From: Haloarcula sp. CBA1127
GTDB lineage: Archaea; Halobacteriota; Halobacteria; Halobacteriales; Haloarculaceae
DNA: 64,000 nucleotides
Direction of reading: 5' to 3'
Assembly: GCF_001485575.1 (NCBI RefSeq)
Contig: NZ_BCNB01000004.1
Coordinates: 99,504 to 163,503, forward strand
Shown: in pieces, positions 8,122-16,495 of the stretch
Position numbering within the stretch: the stretch's first letter is position 1
How the letters are laid out: each line of letters begins with the position of its first letter
Made by a program: the position numbers and the translations under genes
The notes under the pieces: model-generated
What the model saw: the letters and a program-made list of their open reading frames with translations, nothing else
Told to the model about the DNA's origin: nothing
The model's database searches: none

Positions 8122-9515
8122 ACTGCCCCCCCATAGCTGTCGTCGACAACCGCCTCGACTGCCTCACTGAACCGACTAGCGATTTCGTCGACCTGACTGT
8201 GGGAGAGTGTCAGCGGTGGCAGGAACCGCGCAACCGCTGAGTCACGGCCACCGGTCTCGATCACCAACCCCCGGTCGAAACACGCCGTTTGGACTGCCGA
8301 TGCAAGCTCACCGTCAGGTGGTGGGAGTTCGCTGCTGGCCTCCGGGTCAATGAACTCGACGCCCAACATCAGCCCACGACCCCTCACGTCACCAACAACC
8401 TCAAAGTTCGCAGCCATCTCGGTCAGCTGATCCTTTAGACGTTCGCCAACTACCGCAGCGTGTTCATCGAGATCATTTTCCATGATGTAATCAATCGTTG
8501 CCCGACCCGCCGCCATCGCGAGCTGGTGGCCACGGAAGGTGCCAGCATGAGCACCTGGCTCCCACTCGTCCAGAGACTCGTCATACATGACGACTGCTAG
8601 CGGAAGCCCACCGCCGATTGCTTTCGAACATGTGATTACATCCGGCACGATGTCGGCGTGTTCGAACGCCCACGTCTCGCCCGTCCGGCCCATCCCAGTC
8701 TGGATCTCGTCAACGATCATCGGAACACCGTGTTCCGCAGTGATCTGTCGAATCTCCTGTATCCACTCTATCGGGGCCGGGTTGACACCGCCCTCACCCT
8801 GCACCAGTTCAAGAATCAGTCCGGCAGGGTCGGTGACACCACTCTCGGGGTCGGCAAGCACACGTTCGGCAAACCGGCTCACTGGTTCGTGATCAGCCGG
8901 GTCCAAACCGAACGGATGTCGGTATGGATCGGGATACGGGAGGTGGTGGACGTTCGACATCAGCCCTGGTACTGACTCCTTGGCCGCCGTATCTCCCATC
9001 AGACTGAGTGCTCCGTTGGTCATTCCGTGATAACCGCCCTGAAAACCGAGCACGCTCCGGTTTCCCGTCGCGGTTTTGACGAGCTTGAGGGCTGCTTCGA
9101 CCGCATCAGTGCCTGCTGGAGAGCAGAACTGGACCCTAGCGGTGTCGGTGAACTCGTCAGGTAAGCTCTCGAACAGCGTGTCCACGAACGCTTCCTTTTC
9201 GGGTGTCGTCACGTCGAGCGTGTGAAGCGGGCGGTCTTCAGCTAACAGCCGCTCGACTTCCCGCGTCACGGCTGGATGGTTATGTCCGAGTACGAGCGTG
9301 CCAGCTCCGGCAAGGCAGTCGATGTACGTCTCGCCGTCGGCATCGACGATTTCAGCACCCTGTGCCCGCTCGACGGCAAACGGTAACGACCGTGGATAGG
9401 TCCGAGCATTAGACTCACGTGCCTTCTGACTCCGCTGCAACTGTTCGTTCGATTGGTTGTATCTCGGTGGAGAGTCGGCCGACGATGGTTGGCCATCTGA
9501 TTTGTCTGTTTGCAT
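8118..9515 (-). CDS. diaminobutyrate:2-oxoglutarate aminotransferase (class III)
   Basis: 465 residues. Class III aminotransferase motifs: FCSPAGTDAVEAALKL, YHGMTNGALS, VDEIQTGMGRTG (Asp about 269) and CSKAIGGGLPLAVV with the PLP lysine at about 298. Family members of this length make L-2,4-diaminobutyrate from aspartate semialdehyde and glutamate. It heads a three-gene minus-strand operon with 4-base overlaps to the decarboxylase and then the NIS synthetase, so substrate should pass down the order of the genes. An iron box lies 8 bases upstream of its ATG. Confidence 0.9.
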   Translation of the reverse strand: MQTDKSDGQPSSADSPPRYNQSNEQLQRSQKARESNARTYPRSLPFAVERAQGAEIVDADGETYIDCLAGAGTLVLGHNHPAVTREVERLLAEDRPLHTLDVTTPEKEAFVDTLFESLPDEFTDTARVQFCSPAGTDAVEAALKLVKTATGNRSVLGFQGGYHGMTNGALSLMGDTAAKESVPGLMSNVHHLPYPDPYRHPFGLDPADHEPVSRFAERVLADPESGVTDPAGLILELVQGEGGVNPAPIEWIQEIRQITAEHGVPMIVDEIQTGMGRTGETWAFEHADIVPDVITCSKAIGGGLPLAVVMYDESLDEWEPGAHAGTFRGHQLAMAAGRATIDYIMENDLDEHAAVVGERLKDQLTEMAANFEVVGDVRGRGLMLGVEFIDPEASSELPPPDGELASAVQTACFDRGLVIETGGRDSAVARFLPPLTLSHSQVDEIASRFSEAVEAVVDDSYGGAV

Positions 9516-9522
9516 GATGTGT

Positions 9523-9540
9523 TTTTAGGTCAGCCTAAAA
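9523..9540 (-). promoter_or_regulatory. iron box of the aminotransferase operon
   Basis: TTTTAGG-TCAG-CCTAAAA, perfect 7-base arms, just upstream of the ATG at 9515, with an AT-rich TATA-like stretch (9541-9553) behind it. This is the form expected of DtxR/IdeR-family metal-dependent repressors in haloarchaea. Its position over the start region implies repression when iron is plentiful. Confidence 0.85.
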
Positions 9541-9628
9541 ATTCATAAAAGCTTTGATACTGGTAACATATCAGAGAATTTTGAACTCGTACCACCAGTT
9601 CCACCGACAACACGACCGCCGGCGAGAA

Positions 9629-10984
9629 TCAGTAGACGCTCCGGAGCCGATCTCGTTGCCAAGAGTTGGCGCTTCGAGTAAAGGCCTCCCAGTGACTGCG
9701 TTTGACGCCGAGATACGTTTCGAAGAGGTCGGGACCGAGCGCGCGCTGTAGCGTCGTGTCGGCTTCGAGCGCGTCGAGTGCCTCACCAAGCGTCTGAGGG
9801 AGCCGGTCGATACCGCGGTCGGCCCGTTGGCCTTCTGAGAGGGATCCAGGGTCGACAGCAACCGGTTCCGGCGGTTCGAGGTCACGTTCGATCCCGTCAC
9901 GTCCGGCTGCCAGCAGACCGAGCAGCCCGAGATAGGGATTGGCAGTGTTGTCGGCCGCCCGGAACTCGATTCGTGTCGAGCCCGCTGGGTTCTGTGGGTC
10001 TGGGGCCGGAATCCGAACGAGTGCCTCGCGGTTGCCTCGTCCCCAGCAGGCGAAGGCGGCCGCACCGTATTGCGGACGCAATCGTGCATACGAGTTGGCC
10101 GTCGGGGCAGCAAGTCCACAGAGTCCGGGCGCGTGTTCGAGCACGCCGGCGACGAACTGCCGACCGGTTCGGCTGAGCCCCTGTTGATCGGCGTCATACA
10201 TCACGTTGTCGTCGTCCCACAGAGAGAGGTGAATGTGACAGCCAGCGGTCGCGTTATCGAACGGTTTTGGAACAAACGTCGACTGGTAACCCTGCTTGCG
10301 CGCAACGCTGTCGACTGTCTCCCGGAGCAGCACGTAGTCGTCGGCCGCCCGGAGTCCCGACCGGTGGCCGGTGACGATTTCGTGTTTCCCGGCAGCGTAC
10401 TCCGGATAATACTTTTCGACCGAGATCTCTTGTGTCTTGAGCGCGTCAGTGATCGCTAGGATCGTCTCGTGAGTCTCTCGTGTGCTTGCCGTCGAGTAGG
10501 CACCCCGATGGCCGACACGCTGGCTCTCTCCATCTTGCTGTTCGAACAGGTGGAACTCGCTTTCGAACGCAACAGACGGAGCCAGCCCGGCGTCGGCGAA
10601 CTCCGTTTGGAGTGCTCGCAATGAGGACCGTGCGTCGACGGCCCATGGCTCACCATCGAGTGTCTTGATATCGCATAGCATTGCCCCAGCCCGATCGGCG
10701 TACGGGAGCCGCCGAAACGTCTCTGGGTCGGGTTGAAGTATCACCTCACCCGCCGCGTCGAACCGTCCGTCCTTGTCGCGTCGACCGAACGCGTTGTACG
10801 TCTGGACCAGCTCGGAGATTGTGACACCGGTTTCGACCGCCGAGTCGACTTTCTCAACATCGACTGCATGAGCCCTGACCGCCCCGCTTTGGGTAACAAA
10901 TAACAGGCGAATGAGATCGATCCCCTCGTTGGCACATATCTCGCTTACTCTGTTTGTAGACGTCATGTACACCTGCATCGACAT
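9629..10984 (-). CDS. glutamine-synthetase-family ligase of the siderophore locus
   Basis: 451 residues from ATG 10984 (other ATGs at 10978 and 10966). GS-fold signatures: AFESEFHLF (metal-binding Glu), [22 protein letters not shown] (catalytic His region), [11 protein letters not shown] and [17 protein letters not shown]-family ligases form gamma-glutamyl or related amides from ATP, a carboxylate and ammonia or an amine. The divergence from housekeeping GlnA and an iron box at its start suggest it acts in siderophore synthesis, perhaps amidating an amine or carboxylate. It lies 113 bases upstream of the aminotransferase operon on the same strand but has its own box. Substrates are unknown. 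Confidence 0.85.
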   Translation of the reverse strand: MSMQVYMTSTNRVSEICANEGIDLIRLLFVTQSGAVRAHAVDVEKVDSAVETGVTISELVQTYNAFGRRDKDGRFDAAGEVILQPDPETFRRLPYADRAGAMLCDIKTLDGEPWAVDARSSLRALQTEFADAGLAPSVAFESEFHLFEQQDGESQRVGHRGAYSTASTRETHETILAITDALKTQEISVEKYYPEYAAGKHEIVTGHRSGLRAADDYVLLRETVDSVARKQGYQSTFVPKPFDNATAGCHIHLSLWDDDNVMYDADQQGLSRTGRQFVAGVLEHAPGLCGLAAPTANSYARLRPQYGAAAFACWGRGNREALVRIPAPDPQNPAGSTRIEFRAADNTANPYLGLLGLLAAGRDGIERDLEPPEPVAVDPGSLSEGQRADRGIDRLPQTLGEALDALEADTTLQRALGPDLFETYLGVKRSHWEAFTRSANSWQRDRLRSVY

Positions 10985-10986
10985 TT

Positions 10987-11004
10987 ATTTAGGCCAACCT
11001 AAAA
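10987..11004 (-). promoter_or_regulatory. iron box of the GS-like gene
   Basis: TTTAGG-CCAA-CCTAAA with flanking A/T, two to three bases upstream of the ATG at 10984. The TATA region would lie around 11005-11015. It is one of two boxes, 87 bases apart, that serve the divergent GS-like and synthetase transcription units. Confidence 0.8.
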
Positions 11005-11073
11005 ATTTTCCTGTAGACCCAACCAGTCAGAATACAGTACCAATTGGCCAAAGAGGTCAAAAAGTTTTTATAT

Positions 11074-11091
11074 TTTTAGGTAGGCCTAAAA
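11074..11091 (+). promoter_or_regulatory. iron box and TATA of the second synthetase unit
   Basis: TTTTAGG-TAGG-CCTAAAA. A TATA-like TTTATATTT at 11067-11075 overlaps its left arm. The predicted start of transcription, about 25 bases on, falls at the ATG at 11094, three bases after the box. A repressor bound here would block TBP/TFB. Confidence 0.8.
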
Positions 11092-11093
11092 GT

Positions 11094-11168
11094 ATGACAC
11101 CTCTAACAGTAGGAACCGATTGCGCTGGATCACACCGGTCCGTCGAACCGACCATGGAGGAACAGTAA
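11094..11168 (+). CDS. 24-residue leader ORF coupled to synthetase 2
   Basis: ATG at 11094 to TAA at 11166-11168, product MTPLTVGTDCAGSHRSVEPT plus four residues. The ATG coincides with the transcription start predicted from the TATA box, so it would be the first codon of a leaderless mRNA. Its stop overlaps the ATG of the synthetase (TAATG), which also has its own GGAGG. The arrangement points to translational coupling. Whether the peptide has a function or is only a ribosome-delivery device is unknown. Confidence 0.5.
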   Translation: MTPLTVGTDCAGSHRSVEPTMEEQ

Positions 11169-13021
11169 TGCAGAACCTCTCGCAACTTGAGTCGGCACTT
11201 ACCGACGAGATTTGGACAGCAGTCAACCAAGATCTGTTTCGGAAGGTCCTCGCGGAGTTCATGTATGAGGATATTGTACTACCAGTACCGATAAACACGG
11301 TTCCGGCCGACAAGAACGAGCCCGGAGACTCCTGGACTCAGTACCACCTCGGGCTAACCGACGGCGTCGAATACCGGTTCTCGGCCCAGCAGCGACCCCT
11401 CGACAGCTATCGTATCCGTGAGGGGACGATTCGTCGACGAAACGGCAGCGGAGAGTGGCGTTCGGCGACCGACCCTATCCAGTTTTTACTCGACTCCCGA
11501 GAGTACATCGGTGTTGAACCAACGACTGCTGCCCACCTCGTCAGAGAGTATAACAACACGCTCATCGCCGACGCCCACATTCGGGCCCGGAAAAGCCAAC
11601 ACGACGCGGAGTCGATACTCGACCTTCCCTCTGCAGCGGTCGAAGGGGAGATGGAGGGCCACCCATGGTACACTTACAACAAGGGTCGGATCGGCTTCGG
11701 TTACGATGACTACCGTCAGTACGCTCCTGAGTCGAAACAGCGTCAGCACCTCTCGTGGATCGCGGTGAGCCGTGACCGGGGGATGTTTCAGGCCGTCGAG
11801 GGGCTTGAACACACTGAGCTGCTCAGCGACGAACTGGGCGATTCCTATGACCAGTTCTACGAACAGTTGGTCGACCGTGGACTCGATCCAGCCGACTACT
11901 TCTTGATGCCGGTCCACGACTGGCAGTGGAACGACAGCATCGTCCAGCTGTTCGCCGAGGATATCGCCACCGATAACATCGTCCCACTGGGTGAGGGGCC
12001 CGATGAATACCTCCCCCAGCAGTCAATCCGGACGTTCTCGAACGTCACCGATCCTAAAAAGCGCCACGTGAAACTCCCTATTCGCGTACTCAACACTAAC
12101 GTCTATCGGGGAATTTTGGGCGAGCAGGCCGAAGCCGCCCCGGCAATAACTGAGTTCATCAAGTCGACTCGGGACAACGACGCCTTCCTCCGGGACGACT
12201 GCGAACTACTACTTCCGGGAGAGATCGCCAGCGTCAACTACGAACACCCGACGTTTTCACAGTTCGACGAGGCTCCCTACCAGTACCACGAACTGCTTGG
12301 CTGTGTCTGGCGGGAGAGCGTGGTATCGCTCATTGATGCCGACGAGCGCCCTCTTACGCTGGCTGCGCTCATCCACGAAGATCTCGATGGTACGCCGGTC
12401 GTCTCGCAGCTGGCAGATCAAGCTGGCCTCGACCTCGGAGCCTGGCTTGATGAGTTCCTTGGCACACTCCTCGACCCCTTGCTCCACTACCTCTACAAGT
12501 ACGGCCTAGTGTTCATGCCCCATGGGACGAACGTTATCCTCATCCATGACGATGGATATCCGACACGGATTGCTGTCAAAGATTTCGTCGACGAGGTGGC
12601 CATCAGTGACCACGATTTCCCGGAGCTGACCGCTATGCTTCCGAACGACCTTCGAGACGACGACCGATACAAACACCATATTCTTCATCAGGCACGGCCG
12701 GAGTCACTCTGTCACCGAATCGTCGGTACGCTGTTTGTCGGTGTATTTCGGTATATGGCCGACCTGCTGGCTCGCCACCACAACTACTCCGAACAACGGT
12801 TCTGGCAGCAGATCCGAGCGGCTATCGACGATTATCAGGCCCGGTTCCCCGAACTCAAAGCACGGTTCGAACTGTTCGATCTCTACCGACCTCGGTTCAA
12901 AAAGTACTGCCTCAACCGCAACCGCATGGTGAGACACGGCTATGAGGACAGTTCCACGCGTCCGGACGTAGCAACTCATGGAACGCTTTCCAACCCACTC
13001 TCAGAAGTCGACCGACAGTAA
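11168..13021 (+). CDS. IucA/IucC-family NIS siderophore synthetase (2)
   Basis: 617 residues from ATG 11168, which has GGAGG at 11156-11160; an in-frame TTG at 11120 is rejected because it lies inside the leader ORF. Motifs: GHPWYTYNKGRIGFGYDD (about 164-181), PVHDWQW (about 248), KLPIRVLNTNVYRG (about 302-315) and FMPHGTNVILIHDDGYPTR (about 449). The HGTN in place of HxQN and the WYTYNKGR version of the substrate motif set it apart from synthetases 1 and 3, so it probably catalyses a different condensation. A hairpin follows the stop at 13037. Confidence 0.9.
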   Translation: MQNLSQLESALTDEIWTAVNQDLFRKVLAEFMYEDIVLPVPINTVPADKNEPGDSWTQYHLGLTDGVEYRFSAQQRPLDSYRIREGTIRRRNGSGEWRSATDPIQFLLDSREYIGVEPTTAAHLVREYNNTLIADAHIRARKSQHDAESILDLPSAAVEGEMEGHPWYTYNKGRIGFGYDDYRQYAPESKQRQHLSWIAVSRDRGMFQAVEGLEHTELLSDELGDSYDQFYEQLVDRGLDPADYFLMPVHDWQWNDSIVQLFAEDIATDNIVPLGEGPDEYLPQQSIRTFSNVTDPKKRHVKLPIRVLNTNVYRGILGEQAEAAPAITEFIKSTRDNDAFLRDDCELLLPGEIASVNYEHPTFSQFDEAPYQYHELLGCVWRESVVSLIDADERPLTLAALIHEDLDGTPVVSQLADQAGLDLGAWLDEFLGTLLDPLLHYLYKYGLVFMPHGTNVILIHDDGYPTRIAVKDFVDEVAISDHDFPELTAMLPNDLRDDDRYKHHILHQARPESLCHRIVGTLFVGVFRYMADLLARHHNYSEQRFWQQIRAAIDDYQARFPELKARFELFDLYRPRFKKYCLNRNRMVRHGYEDSSTRPDVATHGTLSNPLSEVDRQ

Positions 13022-13036
13022 CCCATCAAGTGGCAG

Positions 13037-13055
13037 TCCCAGTTTTTCACTGGGA
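13037..13055 (+). terminator. hairpin after synthetase 2
   Basis: TCCCAGT-TTTTC-ACTGGGA, a perfect 7-bp stem starting 15 bases after the stop of synthetase 2 and before the separately regulated binding-protein gene. It is probably an end or processing point of the upstream mRNA. Confidence 0.5.
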
Positions 13056-13185
13056 TTCAACCGAGCCGACAGACGGCGTCTGCTGAGGAGCTCGTCGCTC
13101 GATCCGGTGGGAATCTCCGGCAGTCGGCCCGACTCTCAGTAGGTCTGGACAATTCTGATAAACAGAAACGACAAGGATTAAGTGT

Positions 13186-13203
13186 TTTTAGGTTAGCCTA
13201 AAA
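13186..13203 (+). promoter_or_regulatory. iron box of the binding-protein gene
   Basis: TTTTAGG-TTAG-CCTAAAA, the most symmetrical box in the window, ending two bases before the ATG at 13206. The gene is therefore leaderless, and the box must cover the transcription start. Confidence 0.85.
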
Positions 13204-13205
13204 AT

Positions 13206-14396
13206 ATGGGATATAACAACCGATCAACACGCCGCCAGCTACTCGCGGGGACGGGCCTCGCGTTCGGTTCGGCACTGGCCGGCTGTGCGTCGATATCTGG
13301 ATCAGACGACACGGATGACTCCAATGAGTCGACTACGACAGAACAGGCAGACAGCTACGAGGCCTGTATCGAGCCAGTAGGCTGTCAGACTTTCGAGTCG
13401 GTACCTGAGACCTACATCGTCAACAACGGCGAGTGGGCCGATATGGCCTTTGCACTGGGTAAACGCGATGGGTTCCTGACGTCGACTAACATGATACCCG
13501 GATTCCTCTTCGAGCCGTTCGGGCTGGACGTACCGCCGCGCTCGGAGACAGAGTCGATGTCAGCGGTTAGCTGGGACAAGGAGATCTTCTACGAGCGCGA
13601 GCCCGATGTGATCTTGATGGACCCCAACTACATGCATGGCACCGGCTGGGACGACTCATGGGACGAGGCAGACACCCAGGAAATCAGCGAGAACGTTGCT
13701 CCCTTCTTCGGGAACAACATCCTGCGTCGACGAGATTTCCACGACTACAAACTCTACTCGCTGTACGAGGCCTTCGAGCGGCTTGCTGAGCTGTTCCAAG
13801 AACGCGAGCGCTACGAGGCAATGGTGTCTGTTCACGACGACCTTCAGAAGGAGATCCAATCGCGGCTCCCGTCGGATGGCGGCCAGCCGACGATTGGTCT
13901 TGTCAACAGTGCCACTAATCCGAGCGAAGGGACGTTTTATCCGATGAATACGGACGCGGACGGTATCGAAATGAAACCGTACCAGGATCTCGGCATCGAA
14001 AGCTCATTCACCCCTGAGCTGGTCGAGAGTGGAACCATTGACTACGAACAGCTGCTTGACGTCGATCCCGAGATCATCGTCGTCCACTGGGGAATCAAAA
14101 CCACCGGCGACACTGATAGCTTCTCGTCGTCGGCGTTCCACAAGCAGTTCGTTGAGCCAATGGAGACCGATCCGGTCGGCAGCCAGCTGAAAGCGGTCGA
14201 GGAGGGCAACATCTATCCCGGTGCGTTCGGCTCGCAAGGCCCACTGGTGAACCTGCTCCAGACCGAGATGGTCGCCCAGCAGCTCTATCCCGAGGAGTTC
14301 GGCGAGTTCGAGCCCGAACGGTTCCCCGAGGTAGCCGACGACAAACAGCTGTTCGACCGCCAGCGGGTGAAAGACATCGTTCAGGGACGCTTCTAA
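13206..14396 (+). CDS. Fe-siderophore ABC-type substrate-binding lipoprotein
   Basis: 396 residues. The N-terminus has a twin-arginine signal (RRQLLAGTGLAFGSALAGC) ending in a lipobox with Cys at about 26, followed by an acidic Ser/Thr/Asp linker, so the protein is exported folded and lipid-anchored outside. The body has features of the FepB/FecB/BtuF (periplasmic-binding PF01497-type) family, such as EREPDVILMDPNY and QLLDVDPEIIVVHWG. It should capture the ferric siderophore. No permease or import ATPase is present in the window, so the importer must be encoded elsewhere. Confidence 0.85.
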   Translation: MGYNNRSTRRQLLAGTGLAFGSALAGCASISGSDDTDDSNESTTTEQADSYEACIEPVGCQTFESVPETYIVNNGEWADMAFALGKRDGFLTSTNMIPGFLFEPFGLDVPPRSETESMSAVSWDKEIFYEREPDVILMDPNYMHGTGWDDSWDEADTQEISENVAPFFGNNILRRRDFHDYKLYSLYEAFERLAELFQERERYEAMVSVHDDLQKEIQSRLPSDGGQPTIGLVNSATNPSEGTFYPMNTDADGIEMKPYQDLGIESSFTPELVESGTIDYEQLLDVDPEIIVVHWGIKTTGDTDSFSSSAFHKQFVEPMETDPVGSQLKAVEEGNIYPGAFGSQGPLVNLLQTEMVAQQLYPEEFGEFEPERFPEVADDKQLFDRQRVKDIVQGRF

Positions 14397-14507
14397 CTGA
14401 CGAATGCAGTCAACACGCCACGTAATTGGAAATAACGGCCCCAAACGACCGATCACTCTGCCAGTCTCTATAAATAACCGCTGTCTAAAACGTGGTTGGT
14501 TACAGCT

Positions 14508-16421
14508 GTGAGTTCAGATGAATTTGATTCCGGTACAGGTGAACTCGGAACACGCCAACAGGAGGTGACAAGCCCTCTTCTCCGGCTGTTTTTGAACTAC
14601 GGCCGTCCAGAAGCCAGTTGGCTTGGGGTGGGGTTGGTGGCCAGTCTCGGTGCCCACACCGCGACGCTGGTGACGCCGCTTATCCTCGGGACGACTATCG
14701 ACGCTGTCTTCACCGGAGAAAGTCCTTACCGACTCCCGCTGGTCCCAGCAGCGTGGCTACCTGTCGAACCGACCGCGCAGTTTTGGTTGTCGGTGGCGCT
14801 CATCGGCGCCTCACTCGGTGTCACGACCTCGCTGACCTGGGTCCGTGGTGTAGCAATGAACGTGTTCGCATACAAAGTGTTACACGAGATCCGGATTGAT
14901 GCTTACGAACGGCTCCAGCGTTTGGATATGTCGTTTTTTGACGACACACAGACCGGCGAGGTAATGTCAGTCCTCAATAACGACACCTCGAATCTTGAAC
15001 GGTTCCTCGACAACGCCCTGAGCCAGAGTGTCCGTATTCTCGCCATTGTTGTGGGAATCTCGGTCGTCTTGTTCCACACGAATGCACAACTCGCCGTTGT
15101 CACGTTAGTTGTCGTTCCATTCCTCGTCGGTTTTACGTGGTGGTTCATGCGCGTTGTCGAACCACGGTATGCAACCCTACGCTCGAAGATCGGGAAGCTG
15201 AACACGCAAATCGAAAACGGAATCAGTGGGATCGAACTCGTCAAAACAGCGAACACGGCTGCACGTGAAAACAGGCGGATGCAGGGTGTTTCACATGGAT
15301 TGTTTGAGGCGAGAGTCGACGTCTCAAAGTTGGCGTTCCTCTACCGACCGGGGATGAAGCTGCTGACGGGGACCGCCCTGCTCGCAACGTTCATTATCGG
15401 CGGTATCTGGGTCTTCTCAGGTCCACCCCCGGGATTCTCCGGCGAACTTAGCGTTGGCGAGTTTGTCGTGTTCATTCTGTTGGTCCAACAGCTCACCGCG
15501 CCGCTCGCACAGTTGTCGAACATCGTCGACTGGTACGAAAACGCTCGCGCCTCAGGCAAGCGAATCTGTGGTCTGTTCGATGTCCCGGTCCGCATCCACG
15601 AGTCAACCGACCCTGTTTCGCTCAATACCGTCGATGGCCATGTCGAATACGATGACGTCAGCTTCGCATACGAAGCCGACGAGCAGATTCTCGACAGTAT
15701 TAGTTTCACTGCTGAGCCGGGCGAGACGATAGCGCTGGTCGGTCCAACGGGAGCCGGTAAATCGACAGTCGCCAAGCTCCTGTTACGACTGTACGATGCT
15801 GACGAGGGAACTGTCCGAATCGACGGCCACGATGTACAGAACGTCCGTCTTGGTGATCTCCGTGAGTCAGTCGGCTACGTAAGTCAGGGAACAGTGCTGT
15901 TCGATGGGACTGTGGCCGAAAATATCCGGTACGGACAGTTTGATGCGAGCGATGAGGCGGTCAGGGAAGCCGCCCGGGCTGCCGAGGCCCACACATTTAT
16001 CCAGGCGCTTTCGTCCGGATACGACACCCGCGTCGGTGAGCAGGGCGTCAAACTCTCCGGAGGACAGCGTCAGCGGATTGCGCTGGCACGAGTTATCCTC
16101 CAGGACGCCGATATCATCCTGCTCGATGAGGCGACAGCCAGCGTCGATACCAAAACCGAGGCGCTGATACAGCGGTCACTTGATCGCGTCACTACCGATC
16201 GGACCACTGTTGTTATCGCCCATCGACTGTCAACAATCAAGGATGCTGACACAATCCTCACACTCGATAACGGACGGATCGTCGAGTGTGGAAGCCACGA
16301 AGAACTGCTGGCCGAGGACGGTCTCTATGCAAACCTCTGGGGTGTCCAGGCGGGCGAAACCGACTCGCTTCCCGATGCGTTCCTCAAACGGACGTCAAAA
16401 CCATCTGTAAACAACAATTAA
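14508..16421 (+). CDS. ABC exporter, fused membrane and ATPase domains
   Basis: About 637 residues from GTG 14508; a TTG at 14496 is the other choice, and a TATA (14468-14475) points near these starts. Six membrane helices fill roughly residues 30-330. The ATPase follows with Walker A (LVGPTGAGKSTVAKLLL, about 411-427), signature LSGGQRQRIALAR (about 516), Walker B IILLDEATASVD (about 536) and switch VIAHRLSTI. This half-transporter type works as a dimer and usually exports. Lying between binding protein and synthetase genes, it is the best candidate to export the finished siderophore. No clear iron box precedes it, so it may be co-transcribed from 13206. Confidence 0.88.
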   Translation: MSSDEFDSGTGELGTRQQEVTSPLLRLFLNYGRPEASWLGVGLVASLGAHTATLVTPLILGTTIDAVFTGESPYRLPLVPAAWLPVEPTAQFWLSVALIGASLGVTTSLTWVRGVAMNVFAYKVLHEIRIDAYERLQRLDMSFFDDTQTGEVMSVLNNDTSNLERFLDNALSQSVRILAIVVGISVVLFHTNAQLAVVTLVVVPFLVGFTWWFMRVVEPRYATLRSKIGKLNTQIENGISGIELVKTANTAARENRRMQGVSHGLFEARVDVSKLAFLYRPGMKLLTGTALLATFIIGGIWVFSGPPPGFSGELSVGEFVVFILLVQQLTAPLAQLSNIVDWYENARASGKRICGLFDVPVRIHESTDPVSLNTVDGHVEYDDVSFAYEADEQILDSISFTAEPGETIALVGPTGAGKSTVAKLLLRLYDADEGTVRIDGHDVQNVRLGDLRESVGYVSQGTVLFDGTVAENIRYGQFDASDEAVREAARAAEAHTFIQALSSGYDTRVGEQGVKLSGGQRQRIALARVILQDADIILLDEATASVDTKTEALIQRSLDRVTTDRTTVVIAHRLSTIKDADTILTLDNGRIVECGSHEELLAEDGLYANLWGVQAGETDSLPDAFLKRTSKPSVNNN

Positions 16422-16468
16422 CGATCAGCAACACTAGACCGAACCCCAAAGACTGGATGCAAAAATGA

Positions 16469-16486
16469 TTTTAGGCCAGCCTAAAA
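16469..16486 (+). promoter_or_regulatory. iron box of synthetase 3
   Basis: TTTTAGG-CCAG-CCTAAAA, nine bases before the ATG at 16496. Confidence 0.85.
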
Positions 16487-16495
16487 TAAAGCCGT

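Noticed and set aside
11120..11167. TTG start at 11120 for synthetase 2
   Set aside because: It lies within the leader ORF and has no ribosome-binding site, unlike ATG 11168.
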